A DNA stretch of 64,000 nt, from the NCBI RefSeq assembly GCF_002127655.1, contig NZ_NEHB01000017.1:1-64000 (forward strand), read 5' to 3'. Below the pieces are notes generated by a model, which was not told the origin of the DNA, made no database searches, and saw only the letters and a program-made list of their open reading frames with translations. Made by a program: the position numbers and the translations under genes. The DNA is from Janthinobacterium sp. GW456P (GTDB lineage: Bacteria; Pseudomonadota; Gammaproteobacteria; Burkholderiales; Burkholderiaceae_D). This document shows, in pieces, positions 44,581 through 53,413 of this stretch. Each line of letters begins with the position of its first letter. Within the stretch, counting starts at the first letter, position 1.

Positions 44581-47355
44581 ATGGATGATGGCAGGCTGGC
44601 AGCCGATCTGGCGCGCCTTTTCGCAGCAGGCGGTCAAGTGCAGGAGAGCCGCTTGCTGCGCATGGATTTTCCGCACGAGGACGGCCCGCCCGATACCGCG
44701 CTGCTGGTCAACAGCTTGCGCGCGCACGAGGAAATGTCGCGCGACTTCCGTTTCGACGTCGAATTGCTGTCCGACAATCTCCACGTTCCCCTGACAGCGA
44801 TGATGGGCCGCATGGTCACGATTTCCATGGTGCGCGATGACGGCAGCTTGCGCCATTTTAATGGTTATGTCGGCGAATTCCGCATGTTGCGCAGCGATGG
44901 CGGTTTCGCGTTCTACCAGATGGTGTTGCAACCCTGGCTGGCGTTTTCCAGGCTGCGCATGGACAGCGTCTCGTTCCACGAACGCACGGTCATCGAGATC
45001 AGCGAAACGACCTTCGAGCATTATTTGCAGCGCGACTGGCAAAACCGGCTGCATGAGGAAAGAGCCATATTAAGCTGCGCCAACCAGCACAATGAAACCG
45101 ATTACAACCATCTGCACCGGCGTTGGGAAGACCAGGGACTCCATTATTGGTATGAACACCGTGCCGACGGTCATACCCTGTGTTTGGGCGACAATACCTG
45201 GCTGAGCGACAGCATCGATGCATGCGACGGTCATGCCAGCGAAGCCGACGAGATGGCGTTTCGCAGCGGCGCCGGTTCGCTGGAGTGCGATGGCATCAGC
45301 GATTGGCAGGCAGTGCGCAAGATCGCTTCAGGCTCGCTCACGCTGGCCAGCTTCAACTACAAGCATCCCTATGCCAGCCGCGCCAGCGGCTATGCGCTCA
45401 ACGAGCAGGGCGATGTATTTGCCCATGAACTATATCAAAACACCGGCTACGGCTATGCCGGCATGGGCGAGGGCGAAGCGCTGGCGCAACGCCGCCTGGA
45501 GGAAAGCAACTGCAAGGCGCAATATTTCGAAGCTGGCGGCAATCACCGCTGCGCCCAGGCCGGGCGCAGTTTCACGCTGGGCGGCCATTTCAGCGGCCAG
45601 CAAGCGATGCCGGCCCGAGGTGAAGCGGCGCGCCCGGACGTCGGCGCGCGCGAATACCTGATCCTGTCGGTCGACCATGTCGCCAGCAACAATTTTCAGG
45701 CAGGAACGGGCGCCAAGTCGCACTATGAAAACCGCTTCAGCTGCATCCGCAAGAGCATCCGCTGGTATCCGGGGCGGCGCTTCAACAGTGCGCCGTGTGC
45801 GCCGCCCGGCGTGCAGACGGCGATTGTGACCGGGCCGGCAGGCGAAACCATCCATACCGACGGGCTGGGCCGGGTGAAGGTGCAATTCCACTGGGACCGG
45901 CTGGGCAAGTTCGACGCCGGCAGTTCGCCATGGATCCGGGTCATGACGCCATGGGCGGGCCAGGCGTTCGGCCAAGTCGCGTTGCCGCGCATCGGCCAGG
46001 AAGTGCTGATCCAGTTTCTCGACGGCAATATCGACCATCCCGTCATTGTCGGCGCGGTGTACAACGGCAACCATGCGCCACCGTGGAATTTGCCGGGGCA
46101 ATGCATGCTGGGCGGCTGGCGCAGCGCCGAGCTGATGCCTGGCGGCGGCCACGGCGTGCGCGGCAACCAGCTGGTGCTCGATGACACGCACCAGCGCATC
46201 CAGGCGCAACTGAAAAGCGACCATCAGCATAGCCAGTTATCGCTCGGCTGCATCAACCGCATCGAGGACGCCAGCGGGCGCAAGGATGCGCGCGGCGAGG
46301 GCTGGGAACTGGCGTCGGACGCCTGGGGCGTAGCGCGCGCCGGCCGCGGCATGCTGCTGACCACCGAAGCGCGCCCTGGCGCCGCCGCGCATATCAAGAG
46401 CATGGATGAAACCGTGCAGCGGCTGGCCGAGGCCGCTGAGCGGCACAAGGCGTTTGCCGCGCTGGCGCAGCAGTATGGCGCGCAAGAAAGCGCCGCCCAG
46501 CAAGGCGCCGCCGCCGATGGGCTGAAAGCCCAGCATGCCGGCATCAAGGGCGTTGCCGGTAGTGGCGCAAACGCGTTTCCCGAATTGTCCAGGCCGCATC
46601 TGGTGCTCGCCAGTGCGGCCGGCATCGCCACGACGAGCGCTCAATCGACGCACATCGCCAGCGCCGACGATACCGGCTTGACTGCCGGGCGCAATCTGTC
46701 GATGGCGGCCGGCGGCGGCCTGTTCGCCAGCCTCGGCGCGGCGTTCCGCCTGTTCGTTCACAAGGCTGGCATGAAACTGATCGCTGCGGCCGGCCCGGTG
46801 CAGATCGCGGCGCAAACCGATACGGTCGAGATCGTCGCCAACAAGGTACTGGAATTGATCAGCCAGGCCGACTGGGTGCATATTCGCGGCCGCAAAGGCG
46901 TGCGCCTGCACGGCGCCGATTGCATGCTTGAAATTAGCGACAAGGTGCAGTTTTTCACGTCCTCGCCGACGCTGTTTCATGGCAACCTCGAAACGCTGGC
47001 GCCGAAGAACCGGCCGCAAGCGGAGGTGGAACCGCCCATCGCACCGGTCGCGGGGCAATTGCAGCATACCATCCAGGCGCATGCGGACGGCGGTCACTAC
47101 GCGAACGTGCCGTACACGCTGTATCAGGGGGAATCCGAAGTCGAGCAGGGCTTGACTGATGAATTTGGCCGCATCCTGATCGCGCACCAGGACGGCACGC
47201 CGCGCTACCGTGTCGTCCTTGGCAATGGCGAGGAGTTTGACTTGCAGGCCAGCGCGAGCTTCGACGCCAGCGCGGCGCCGGACGGCGAACAGCGCCTGTC
47301 GAACCGCGGCCTGCGTGCGCTCGACGCTACCGGCGACGGCCGTTCGTGGCGATGA
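44581..47355 (+). CDS. vgrG: Type VI secretion tip protein VgrG with C-terminal adaptor domain
   Basis: This 924-residue spike protein caps the T6SS Hcp tube and carries effectors. It has the gp27-like base (about 30-390), the gp5 OB-fold (GPAGETIHTDGLGRVKVQFHWD, PRIGQEVLIQFLDGNIDHPVIVGAVYNG), a DUF2345 beta-helix region (about 650-800), and a C-terminal transthyretin-like adaptor (YTLYQGESEVEQGLTDEFGRIL) of the kind that docks phospholipase effectors. The GAGGGG site favours ATG 44581 over ATG 44557. The effector gene follows after 22 bp. No structural T6SS genes lie in the window, so this is an accessory VgrG island. Confidence 0.94.
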   Translation: MDDGRLAADLARLFAAGGQVQESRLLRMDFPHEDGPPDTALLVNSLRAHEEMSRDFRFDVELLSDNLHVPLTAMMGRMVTISMVRDDGSLRHFNGYVGEFRMLRSDGGFAFYQMVLQPWLAFSRLRMDSVSFHERTVIEISETTFEHYLQRDWQNRLHEERAILSCANQHNETDYNHLHRRWEDQGLHYWYEHRADGHTLCLGDNTWLSDSIDACDGHASEADEMAFRSGAGSLECDGISDWQAVRKIASGSLTLASFNYKHPYASRASGYALNEQGDVFAHELYQNTGYGYAGMGEGEALAQRRLEESNCKAQYFEAGGNHRCAQAGRSFTLGGHFSGQQAMPARGEAARPDVGAREYLILSVDHVASNNFQAGTGAKSHYENRFSCIRKSIRWYPGRRFNSAPCAPPGVQTAIVTGPAGETIHTDGLGRVKVQFHWDRLGKFDAGSSPWIRVMTPWAGQAFGQVALPRIGQEVLIQFLDGNIDHPVIVGAVYNGNHAPPWNLPGQCMLGGWRSAELMPGGGHGVRGNQLVLDDTHQRIQAQLKSDHQHSQLSLGCINRIEDASGRKDARGEGWELASDAWGVARAGRGMLLTTEARPGAAAHIKSMDETVQRLAEAAERHKAFAALAQQYGAQESAAQQGAAADGLKAQHAGIKGVAGSGANAFPELSRPHLVLASAAGIATTSAQSTHIASADDTGLTAGRNLSMAAGGGLFASLGAAFRLFVHKAGMKLIAAAGPVQIAAQTDTVEIVANKVLELISQADWVHIRGRKGVRLHGADCMLEISDKVQFFTSSPTLFHGNLETLAPKNRPQAEVEPPIAPVAGQLQHTIQAHADGGHYANVPYTLYQGESEVEQGLTDEFGRILIAHQDGTPRYRVVLGNGEEFDLQASASFDASAAPDGEQRLSNRGLRALDATGDGRSWR

Positions 47356-47377
47356 CCGTGTACTGACTGGAGAGACC

Positions 47378-49435
47378 ATGCCCGATACGACCAAGCGCAC
47401 CGAAACCACCCACATCGACGAAGTCAGCCGCACTGCCACCAGTTCGCTCCAGTGGCTGCTGGAAAACCGCAATCTGAAAGGCAATGCCAGCCACCCGATT
47501 ACGCACAACAACAAGCTGACGCTGTTCATTTGCGGACAGGAAGGGTTCGCCGACATCGCCGGCGAGATCGCCAAGGCTAAACATTCGATCGACCTGTGCT
47601 GCTGGGGTTTCGACCCGGGCATGGAACTGGTGCGCGGCAACAGCGCCACCTGGCCGCGCGGCAACACGTTTGGTGACTTGCTGATCGCCGCCGCACGGCG
47701 TCACGTCAGGGTGCGCCTGCTGATCTGGTATGACCGGCTCGGTTCGCCGATGGTGCGCAGTATGCCAGGCTATTCGCATGACGCATCATCATGGAAAGCC
47801 GATGGACAACGCTTTGATGACATCAGCGCAAAAGCCAGCCTGGCGATGTTGCACGATGCGGTTAAAAAAAAGAAACATATTTTAGGCAACGGTTATTGGG
47901 GCGAGTACCTCCGGCCCGAGAATATTCCCATGATGGCGCGTCAAGAATACTGCCACAGCTGGTATGCAGCCGCGTTCCATGGCTTGTTGGAGGGCCTGGA
48001 GATCCGCTTGCGGCACGGCGACAGCACCGCGATCGGCAAGAGTATCGCGACCGAAATAAGCCAGCCGCACGGCTTGACGATGGGAGAAATCGAAAAGCCC
48101 GGCATGCAATACCTGGGCACGCACCACCAGAAGCCGGTCCTGATCGATTTCGATCACGAAGAGGGAGCCAAGGCCGTCGGTTACGTGATGGGCTTGAACT
48201 CGGTGACCGATTATTGGGATACGACGGCCCATCTGCTCGACGATACGCGCCGCGAACAGGGTGGCGTCAACGAGCGGCGCGAGTGTTTGCAGGGAATGGC
48301 CGCGGACGGCGGCTTTGCCACCTTGAAGCCGTACCAGGATTATGCCTGCCGCATCGACGGCGGCCGTGCGCTCATCGCGCTTTACAATAATTTCGTGAAG
48401 GCATGGGATCGCGCGATCGACGACCGCACGCGTTCGGCTTCCACCGACTGTGTTAGCCGGGAGTTGCCATGTGGCAGCCCACCGGCGCGGCTGTTGGATA
48501 AGGCCGAACCAAGCGACTCCACCGTGCAGATCGTCCTGACGCAACCCGAGGAGCAGGACAAGACGATCAAGGAAATCTATTTTCGCGCCGTGACCCAAGC
48601 CAGCCTGGCGGCCGGCTACCTGTATGTGGAAAACCAGTATTTCCAGTATGAGGAATGGGCACAGCATTTGCTTGCCGCGCGCAAGAAGGTGGTTGCCGCC
48701 TGGAAGGCCGGCAGTGTCAAAGCGGGCAAGAGTCTTGAAGATATGCCGGTCATGCACGTATTCATTGTCATTCCCGTGCCGGAGCGCGCGCAGATGGTGC
48801 CGCGCACCCACGACACGCTGGCGGCGCTGGGCCAGCACGCTGGCATGACGGGGCAAAACACCATGATCGACGACTACAACAAGCGGCCGAAAACCCAGCG
48901 TGTCAGGACAGGATTCGGCATTTCCGCCGAGGTGGAAGTCAAGTTGCCCGACGTGGTGCAGCATTCCAACGGCATCAACAAACCCGGGGCGATGACGCTT
49001 GAAAGCGAATTCGGGCTGAAGGTATCGGTGGCCATGCTCAATGTCAGCGCGTTTGACAAGGACCGCTGGCGCTACCGTGAAATCTACATCCATTCCAAAT
49101 TGATGCTGGTCGACGACGTATTCATGACCTTGGGCAGCGCCAACCTGAACCAGCGCAGCATGGCCGTCGACAGCGAAATCAATATCGCCACCGTCGATTC
49201 CCGCGTGGCCCGCGATTTGCGCAAGCGGGTGTGGCGCATGCTGAGCGGCGGGCTGGTGGATGGCGGGGGAGGGACGAAGGGGGAGATTGTGGATGCTTAC
49301 GGGAACTGGGTGAAATTAATGAAAGATAACCGCCGGAAAAAAAATTCGTATTCTGAAAATTTTGCAGATAAAAAAATGACCGGTTTTTTGCTGCCATTGG
49401 AAGATAAACGCAGCTCCACGATACGTTTGGGGTGA
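47378..49435 (+). CDS. tle5: Tle5-type phospholipase D T6SS effector
   Basis: This 685-residue antibacterial lipase effector hydrolyses phospholipids of target cells. Both HKD motifs are intact: His250-x-Lys252 in GTHHQKPVLIDF, and His572-x-Lys574 in YIHSKLMLVDD followed by GSANLNQRSM. There is no signal peptide, as expected for cargo delivered by VgrG. GGAGAG precedes ATG 47378. The last ~40 codons are strikingly A/T-rich (KDNRRKKNSYSENFADKK), unlike the rest. The stop TGA overlaps the first lipoprotein gene's possible GTG. Confidence 0.92.
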   Translation: MPDTTKRTETTHIDEVSRTATSSLQWLLENRNLKGNASHPITHNNKLTLFICGQEGFADIAGEIAKAKHSIDLCCWGFDPGMELVRGNSATWPRGNTFGDLLIAAARRHVRVRLLIWYDRLGSPMVRSMPGYSHDASSWKADGQRFDDISAKASLAMLHDAVKKKKHILGNGYWGEYLRPENIPMMARQEYCHSWYAAAFHGLLEGLEIRLRHGDSTAIGKSIATEISQPHGLTMGEIEKPGMQYLGTHHQKPVLIDFDHEEGAKAVGYVMGLNSVTDYWDTTAHLLDDTRREQGGVNERRECLQGMAADGGFATLKPYQDYACRIDGGRALIALYNNFVKAWDRAIDDRTRSASTDCVSRELPCGSPPARLLDKAEPSDSTVQIVLTQPEEQDKTIKEIYFRAVTQASLAAGYLYVENQYFQYEEWAQHLLAARKKVVAAWKAGSVKAGKSLEDMPVMHVFIVIPVPERAQMVPRTHDTLAALGQHAGMTGQNTMIDDYNKRPKTQRVRTGFGISAEVEVKLPDVVQHSNGINKPGAMTLESEFGLKVSVAMLNVSAFDKDRWRYREIYIHSKLMLVDDVFMTLGSANLNQRSMAVDSEINIATVDSRVARDLRKRVWRMLSGGLVDGGGGTKGEIVDAYGNWVKLMKDNRRKKNSYSENFADKKMTGFLLPLEDKRSSTIRLG

Positions 49436-49437
49436 GC

Positions 49438-51030
49438 ATGAAAAAGTATAAAAATTTCCCCTTCCCCCTGCCTTTTTTTATCTTGGCAGTTTTCCTGATT
49501 TTCACTTTAGGCGCCTGCAAAATGTCAAACGACAAAGTCCTGCCACGCAACCAAAGCCTGCCACTTTTCAATCCCCATGTAGCGGATTTTGTCTGTGAAA
49601 CCGAGGCGAGCAAAGTGCCGCCCATCGATGCGCAAGCCGAGGACTGGTTTCTTGAAGCGCGCGCGCTGGAAGATCCTGAAATTTTCGTGGAAGACCGCGA
49701 TTACAAGAAAATCGTCGATCTGACGCGCCAGGCGGCGCAGCGCTTGCACTGGAAGGCGATGCTCAATCTGGCCAGCCTGTATGTGGAGGGACGCGACCCC
49801 TTGCGTGGAGAGGAAGAAGCGGTGCAACTGGTGGAAAAGGCGATGCAACTCGGGATACCGGCAGCTTATGATCGGATGGGGACGTTTTATGCTAATAGCA
49901 CGGGCGTTGACGGCGACATCACTCGCGCCTATGCATTCTGGCAAAAGGCTGCTGTCATGGGAAATCCTCAGGCGATGGTATTTTTGGCAGATAAATTAAA
50001 TGTTGGACCCGCCAGTGAGGGCGCGGGTTATTGGTCGAATATTCCCGTCGCTACCAACATGTTGGAATGTGCATTTGGACAAGGATATGGTCCCGCAGCA
50101 TTTGATTTGCATTATTTGTATGAGTCTCCACGGGCTGCCAATGGGAAAATAAATGGTTCGCGTAACGCTGAAACAAAAAATCGTGCATTAAAGGTATTGC
50201 ATGAAGGCGTCAAGTTTGGCTGTGAAGACTGCGCAAATTCATTGGCAATTGAGTTCGGTTCACCTTTTGATCTTGCCGATATGCTGGCGCCCTATGTGGA
50301 CAAGGCTCGTGGAGAGCGATATCGTATGCTTAGTAACGCCCTCGGCTTCAACCCCAATCGCCGCTTTCCCAACCTCGATAAAGTCCTGCCATTGCCACCT
50401 GCCGATCTGCCGCCGTGGGATGGTCAACGAAAGAGCCTGCTTGACGCGGCCATGGGCGTGCGTCCGCCGCCAGCCGTCCCGCAGCCAAGCGCCGCCGCGC
50501 TGTTGCAAGCACCGTATTTCCTGGCCGCCGACTATGCGCTGCGTCCTGCCGGCTGGCACAGCGATGCGCCGGCTGCGCCATTTTCCGCGTATTGGCAGCC
50601 GGCGCAAGGGCAGGGCGTGACGGAGCCGGCCCGATTGGTCCAGCAAGACGAACCCTTCCGCCATTTCAGCGTGCTCGGCGCCGATGGCAACAGCCGATAT
50701 GGCGCCGTGAGCTGGGAGCCGTGCCTGACGATACGCCATGACCATGGCGCCGTGCAGCCGCGCGCGGCGCGCGGCTTGCTGCGCGAGGTGGCGCGGCCCG
50801 AGCCCTGGTTGAGCCGTGCTTGCGGACAAGCCTGTCCGGTCAGCGGCGTCTGGCAACCGTGGGTGTCGCCCGACCATCCGCTGCAGGCCATCGTCAACCA
50901 GTACTGGCGCCAGGCCTGGCTGAGCCAGGGCACGCCGTTCCCGCAGCCGCGCCGCGACTGGCTGCTCGATTTGCCGGACGACGAAGTGACGTGGCATTTG
51001 ATGGACGCGTCCACTGCCGATATCGGATAA
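49438..51030 (+). CDS. Sel1-like lipoprotein, probable Tle5 immunity protein (full-length copy)
   Basis: This 530-residue protein has a lipoprotein signal peptide with lipobox LGAC (Cys27), placing it in the periplasm where a Tle5 immunity protein must act. Residues about 90-290 form Sel1/TPR-like helical repeats (WKAMLNLASLYVEGRDPL, PAAYDRMGTFYANS, ITRAYAFWQKAAVMGNPQAM). A Pro-rich linker (LPLPPADLPPW, RPPPAVPQP) leads to a separate C-terminal domain of about 150 residues. GGGG before ATG 49438 favours it over GTG 49432. Position after the effector and a paralogue next door support an immunity role; this is inference. Confidence 0.82.
   Translation: MKKYKNFPFPLPFFILAVFLIFTLGACKMSNDKVLPRNQSLPLFNPHVADFVCETEASKVPPIDAQAEDWFLEARALEDPEIFVEDRDYKKIVDLTRQAAQRLHWKAMLNLASLYVEGRDPLRGEEEAVQLVEKAMQLGIPAAYDRMGTFYANSTGVDGDITRAYAFWQKAAVMGNPQAMVFLADKLNVGPASEGAGYWSNIPVATNMLECAFGQGYGPAAFDLHYLYESPRAANGKINGSRNAETKNRALKVLHEGVKFGCEDCANSLAIEFGSPFDLADMLAPYVDKARGERYRMLSNALGFNPNRRFPNLDKVLPLPPADLPPWDGQRKSLLDAAMGVRPPPAVPQPSAAALLQAPYFLAADYALRPAGWHSDAPAAPFSAYWQPAQGQGVTEPARLVQQDEPFRHFSVLGADGNSRYGAVSWEPCLTIRHDHGAVQPRAARGLLREVARPEPWLSRACGQACPVSGVWQPWVSPDHPLQAIVNQYWRQAWLSQGTPFPQPRRDWLLDLPDDEVTWHLMDASTADIG
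49546..50605 (+). repeat. Large direct repeat, copy 1 (partner at about 51172-52234)
   Basis: The two lipoprotein genes share a direct repeat of about 1.06 kb at an offset of 1626 bp in the 5' part and 1629 bp in the 3' part, a one-codon indel apart. Blocks such as the first 250 bp and the Pro-rich linker are nearly identical at the DNA level, while the Sel1 middle has diverged. Recombination between the copies would delete one of them. Confidence 0.8.
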
Positions 51031-51057
51031 GGCAACACTGCAGCGATGGAGGAGACC

Positions 51058-52389
51058 ATGGTCAGCAATCACTGCAGCAGGTTTGTCATGAGAAGACGGC
51101 TCGCATCGGCGTTCTTTTTGTGCGGTCTTTTTTTGCCGGCCTGCACAATGCAGAACGAAGAAGTCCTGCCGCGCAACCAAAGCCTGCCACTTTTCAATCC
51201 CCATGTAGCGGATTTTGTCTGTGAAACCGAGGCAAGCAAGGTGCCGCCCATTGATGTGCAAGCCGAGGACTGGTTTCTCGAAGCGCGCGCGCTGGAAGAT
51301 CCTGAAATTTTCGTGGAAGACCGCGATTACAAGAAAATCGTCGATCTGACGCGCCAGGCGGCGCAGCGCTTGCACTGGAAGGCAATGCTCAATCTGGCCA
51401 GCCTGTATGTGGAAGGGCGCGACCCCCTGCATGGCAATGAAGAGGCGGTGCAACTGGTGGAAAAGGCGATGCGGCTGGGCATACCGGCAGCCTATGACTG
51501 GATGGGGACGTATTATGCGAACAGTACCGGCGTGAACGGCGACATCACGCGTGCTTATGCGTTCTGGCAAAAGGCGGCGCAGATGGGTAATCCACAAGCA
51601 ATGGCGTTCTTGGGCGAAAAATTGACTGCAGGGAAAGATCATCCGGGGATTGATATGTGGGACAACATTCCTGTTGCAACCAAAATGCTGGAATGTGCGG
51701 TTGCTCAGGGTTATGGCCCAGCGGCATATGATTTGTATTATTTATATGCTGCGCCACGAACTGCAGATGGCACAATAATCGGCGATCACCGGACACCAGA
51801 AACAAAAGATCGAGCGCTAAAAATTTTACATGAAGGTGTCCGCCTTGGTTGCGCGCAGTGCGCACGCGATCTCTCGATAGAGTTCAGTCAACCTTTTAAT
51901 TTGTCCGATATGTTAGTGCCGTTCATTGACAAGGCTCGCGGTGAACGTTATGCGGTACTTAATCGAGAACTAGGATTCAATCCCAATGCGCGCTTTCCAA
52001 ATCTGGACAAGGTATTGCCGCTCCCGCCCGCCGACCTGCCGCCCTGGAATGGCGACAGGGATACCTTGCTGCATGCGGCCAAGGGCGTCCGCCCGCCGCC
52101 AGCCGTCCCGCAGCCAGGCGCCGCCGCGCTGTTGCAATCGCCGTATTTCCTGGCCGCCGGCTATGCGCTGCGTCCTGCCGGCTGGCACAGCGATGCGCCG
52201 GCTGCGCCATTTTCCGCATACTGGCAACCCGCCGGTTTGCGGTCCCGGCATGGCCTGCACTGTTCAAGCGCCACGGCCTGCCGCATTGGTTGTGCCAGGT
52301 ATAATTTCCGCACTATCCACCGCTATTCTTTTTCGAAAGGCCTCCATGCCCCAGACTCCCGATTTGCCGCCGGATTGGCAGGCGTTTGA
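51058..52389 (+). CDS. Second Sel1-like lipoprotein, truncated and reading into the next gene
   Basis: This is a tandem paralogue of the preceding gene, 443 residues as read. The lipobox is LPAC (Cys29), preceded by MRRRLASAFFLCGLF. From LPRNQSLPLFNPHVADFVCE to FSAYWQPA the two copies align throughout, with long identical stretches. After that, homology ends abruptly at about 52230. The C-terminal domain of copy 1 is absent, and the frame runs about 50 residues out of phase into the next gene. The final residues are therefore probably not native. GGAGGAG lies before ATG 51058. It could still be functional if the Sel1 part alone binds the effector. Confidence 0.75.
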   Translation: MVSNHCSRFVMRRRLASAFFLCGLFLPACTMQNEEVLPRNQSLPLFNPHVADFVCETEASKVPPIDVQAEDWFLEARALEDPEIFVEDRDYKKIVDLTRQAAQRLHWKAMLNLASLYVEGRDPLHGNEEAVQLVEKAMRLGIPAAYDWMGTYYANSTGVNGDITRAYAFWQKAAQMGNPQAMAFLGEKLTAGKDHPGIDMWDNIPVATKMLECAVAQGYGPAAYDLYYLYAAPRTADGTIIGDHRTPETKDRALKILHEGVRLGCAQCARDLSIEFSQPFNLSDMLVPFIDKARGERYAVLNRELGFNPNARFPNLDKVLPLPPADLPPWNGDRDTLLHAAKGVRPPPAVPQPGAAALLQSPYFLAAGYALRPAGWHSDAPAAPFSAYWQPAGLRSRHGLHCSSATACRIGCARYNFRTIHRYSFSKGLHAPDSRFAAGLAGV

Positions 52390-52879
52390 AACGGCCTACG
52401 ACGTCGAAGCAAGCTGGTTCAGGCTGGCCAACGCATCGCTGGCATTGCTGGGTGCGTCCGCTTTCAAGGATCAGGCATTTTCAGCCTTTGCCTTCAATGC
52501 CGTCTCCTTTCCGTCCATTTCGCTGAGCTTTGACACCGATCCCGCTAACCGGGAGCGCGATTTCTATCCTCCGGACTGGTCGAACGAGTGCATGGAAGCC
52601 GACGTGCCGGAAATCGGCCAGCTGTGGGAGGAGGGCCATGCAAGGATAGAAGGCGCGCTGAGCGAGCTGATCGACGCTGCCGATGACGCGCTGCTCTGCG
52701 CCATCGAGGAAGGCTATCTGCACAGCCTCAGGAAAACCATGGTGCGGCTGGAAATGCACCATGCTTTCGACCAGATCAAGACGTGCGCGCCGTTCTGGAC
52801 CGTGGTCACGCAAATCGATGCCGATACGGATGAAGAGGAGCGCCTGCTTGAACAGGTGCGTCTAGACCTTCTGGCGTGA
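52346..52879 (+). CDS. Uncharacterised protein at the end of the T6SS island
   Basis: This 177-residue protein is acidic and has no signal peptide. I do not recognise a family with confidence. Segments such as AFKDQAFSAFAFNAV followed by DTDPANRERDFYPPDWSNE recall DUF4303-type or small immunity-like cytoplasmic proteins. Its first 44 bp are overlapped out of frame by the run-on tail of the truncated lipoprotein, which suggests the deletion joined it to that gene. The ribosome site (AAAGGCCTCC) is moderate. Confidence 0.68.
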   Translation: MPQTPDLPPDWQAFETAYDVEASWFRLANASLALLGASAFKDQAFSAFAFNAVSFPSISLSFDTDPANRERDFYPPDWSNECMEADVPEIGQLWEEGHARIEGALSELIDAADDALLCAIEEGYLHSLRKTMVRLEMHHAFDQIKTCAPFWTVVTQIDADTDEEERLLEQVRLDLLA

Positions 52880-52882
52880 GCG

Positions 52883-53374
52883 CTATATCAGGGCTTGCCA
52901 GGCCCTGACTTCTTCGTCTGTGAGCGTCGGCCCCCAGCCGCCGCGCAACGCCGCATCGTGCTGCACGTAGTCCTTCAGCTGCGGCACGGCCACATCATGC
53001 CGGACGCAGATGTCAAAGACGGCTTCCAGCTGGCGCCGGCTTGCCGCAAGGTCATCGCCATGCCAGGTACAGGCGCTCGTTTCCAGCACATGCTGCACCA
53101 GTTCTTCCAGCGTGCCGGGCAGGTGCCCGGGCATGGCCATGCGCACCTCGTCCGGCCAGGGATCGCCCATGCCCGTCACGGCCAGGGACGCAAAGCCCCG
53201 TTCCCAGGCAGCAAAATCCCCAGGCGCGACCTGCGCCAGTTTCCACACATGAGCGGCGAACGCGGACAGGGCGGGATGATCAATGTCGAAGCGCCGGCAA
53301 AAGCGTTGCAGGCACGTGACGGCAATGCATTGCCTGGCGATCACGGAGAGCGTGTCTATCGATATATTGTGCAT
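52883..53374 (-). CDS. Uncharacterised protein
   Basis: This 163-residue protein has no signal peptide or membrane segment. It has a CAGGAGC ribosome site before ATG 53374. It is predicted mostly helical, with four cysteines and several tryptophans (HVWKLAQ, FAAWERGF, DPWPDEVR). No family recognised. It is convergent with the preceding gene after a 3-bp gap. A helical immunity-type protein is possible given the location but unsupported. Confidence 0.65.
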   Translation of the reverse strand: MHNISIDTLSVIARQCIAVTCLQRFCRRFDIDHPALSAFAAHVWKLAQVAPGDFAAWERGFASLAVTGMGDPWPDEVRMAMPGHLPGTLEELVQHVLETSACTWHGDDLAASRRQLEAVFDICVRHDVAVPQLKDYVQHDAALRGGWGPTLTDEEVRAWQALI

Positions 53375-53413
53375 GAGTCAAAGCTCCTGAGGTGGTATCT
53401 GCCGGTAACCGAG

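Noticed and set aside
49546-52234. Transposon-driven origin of the lipoprotein duplication
   Set aside because: No transposase, terminal inverted repeat or target duplication is visible; simple tandem duplication explains the layout.
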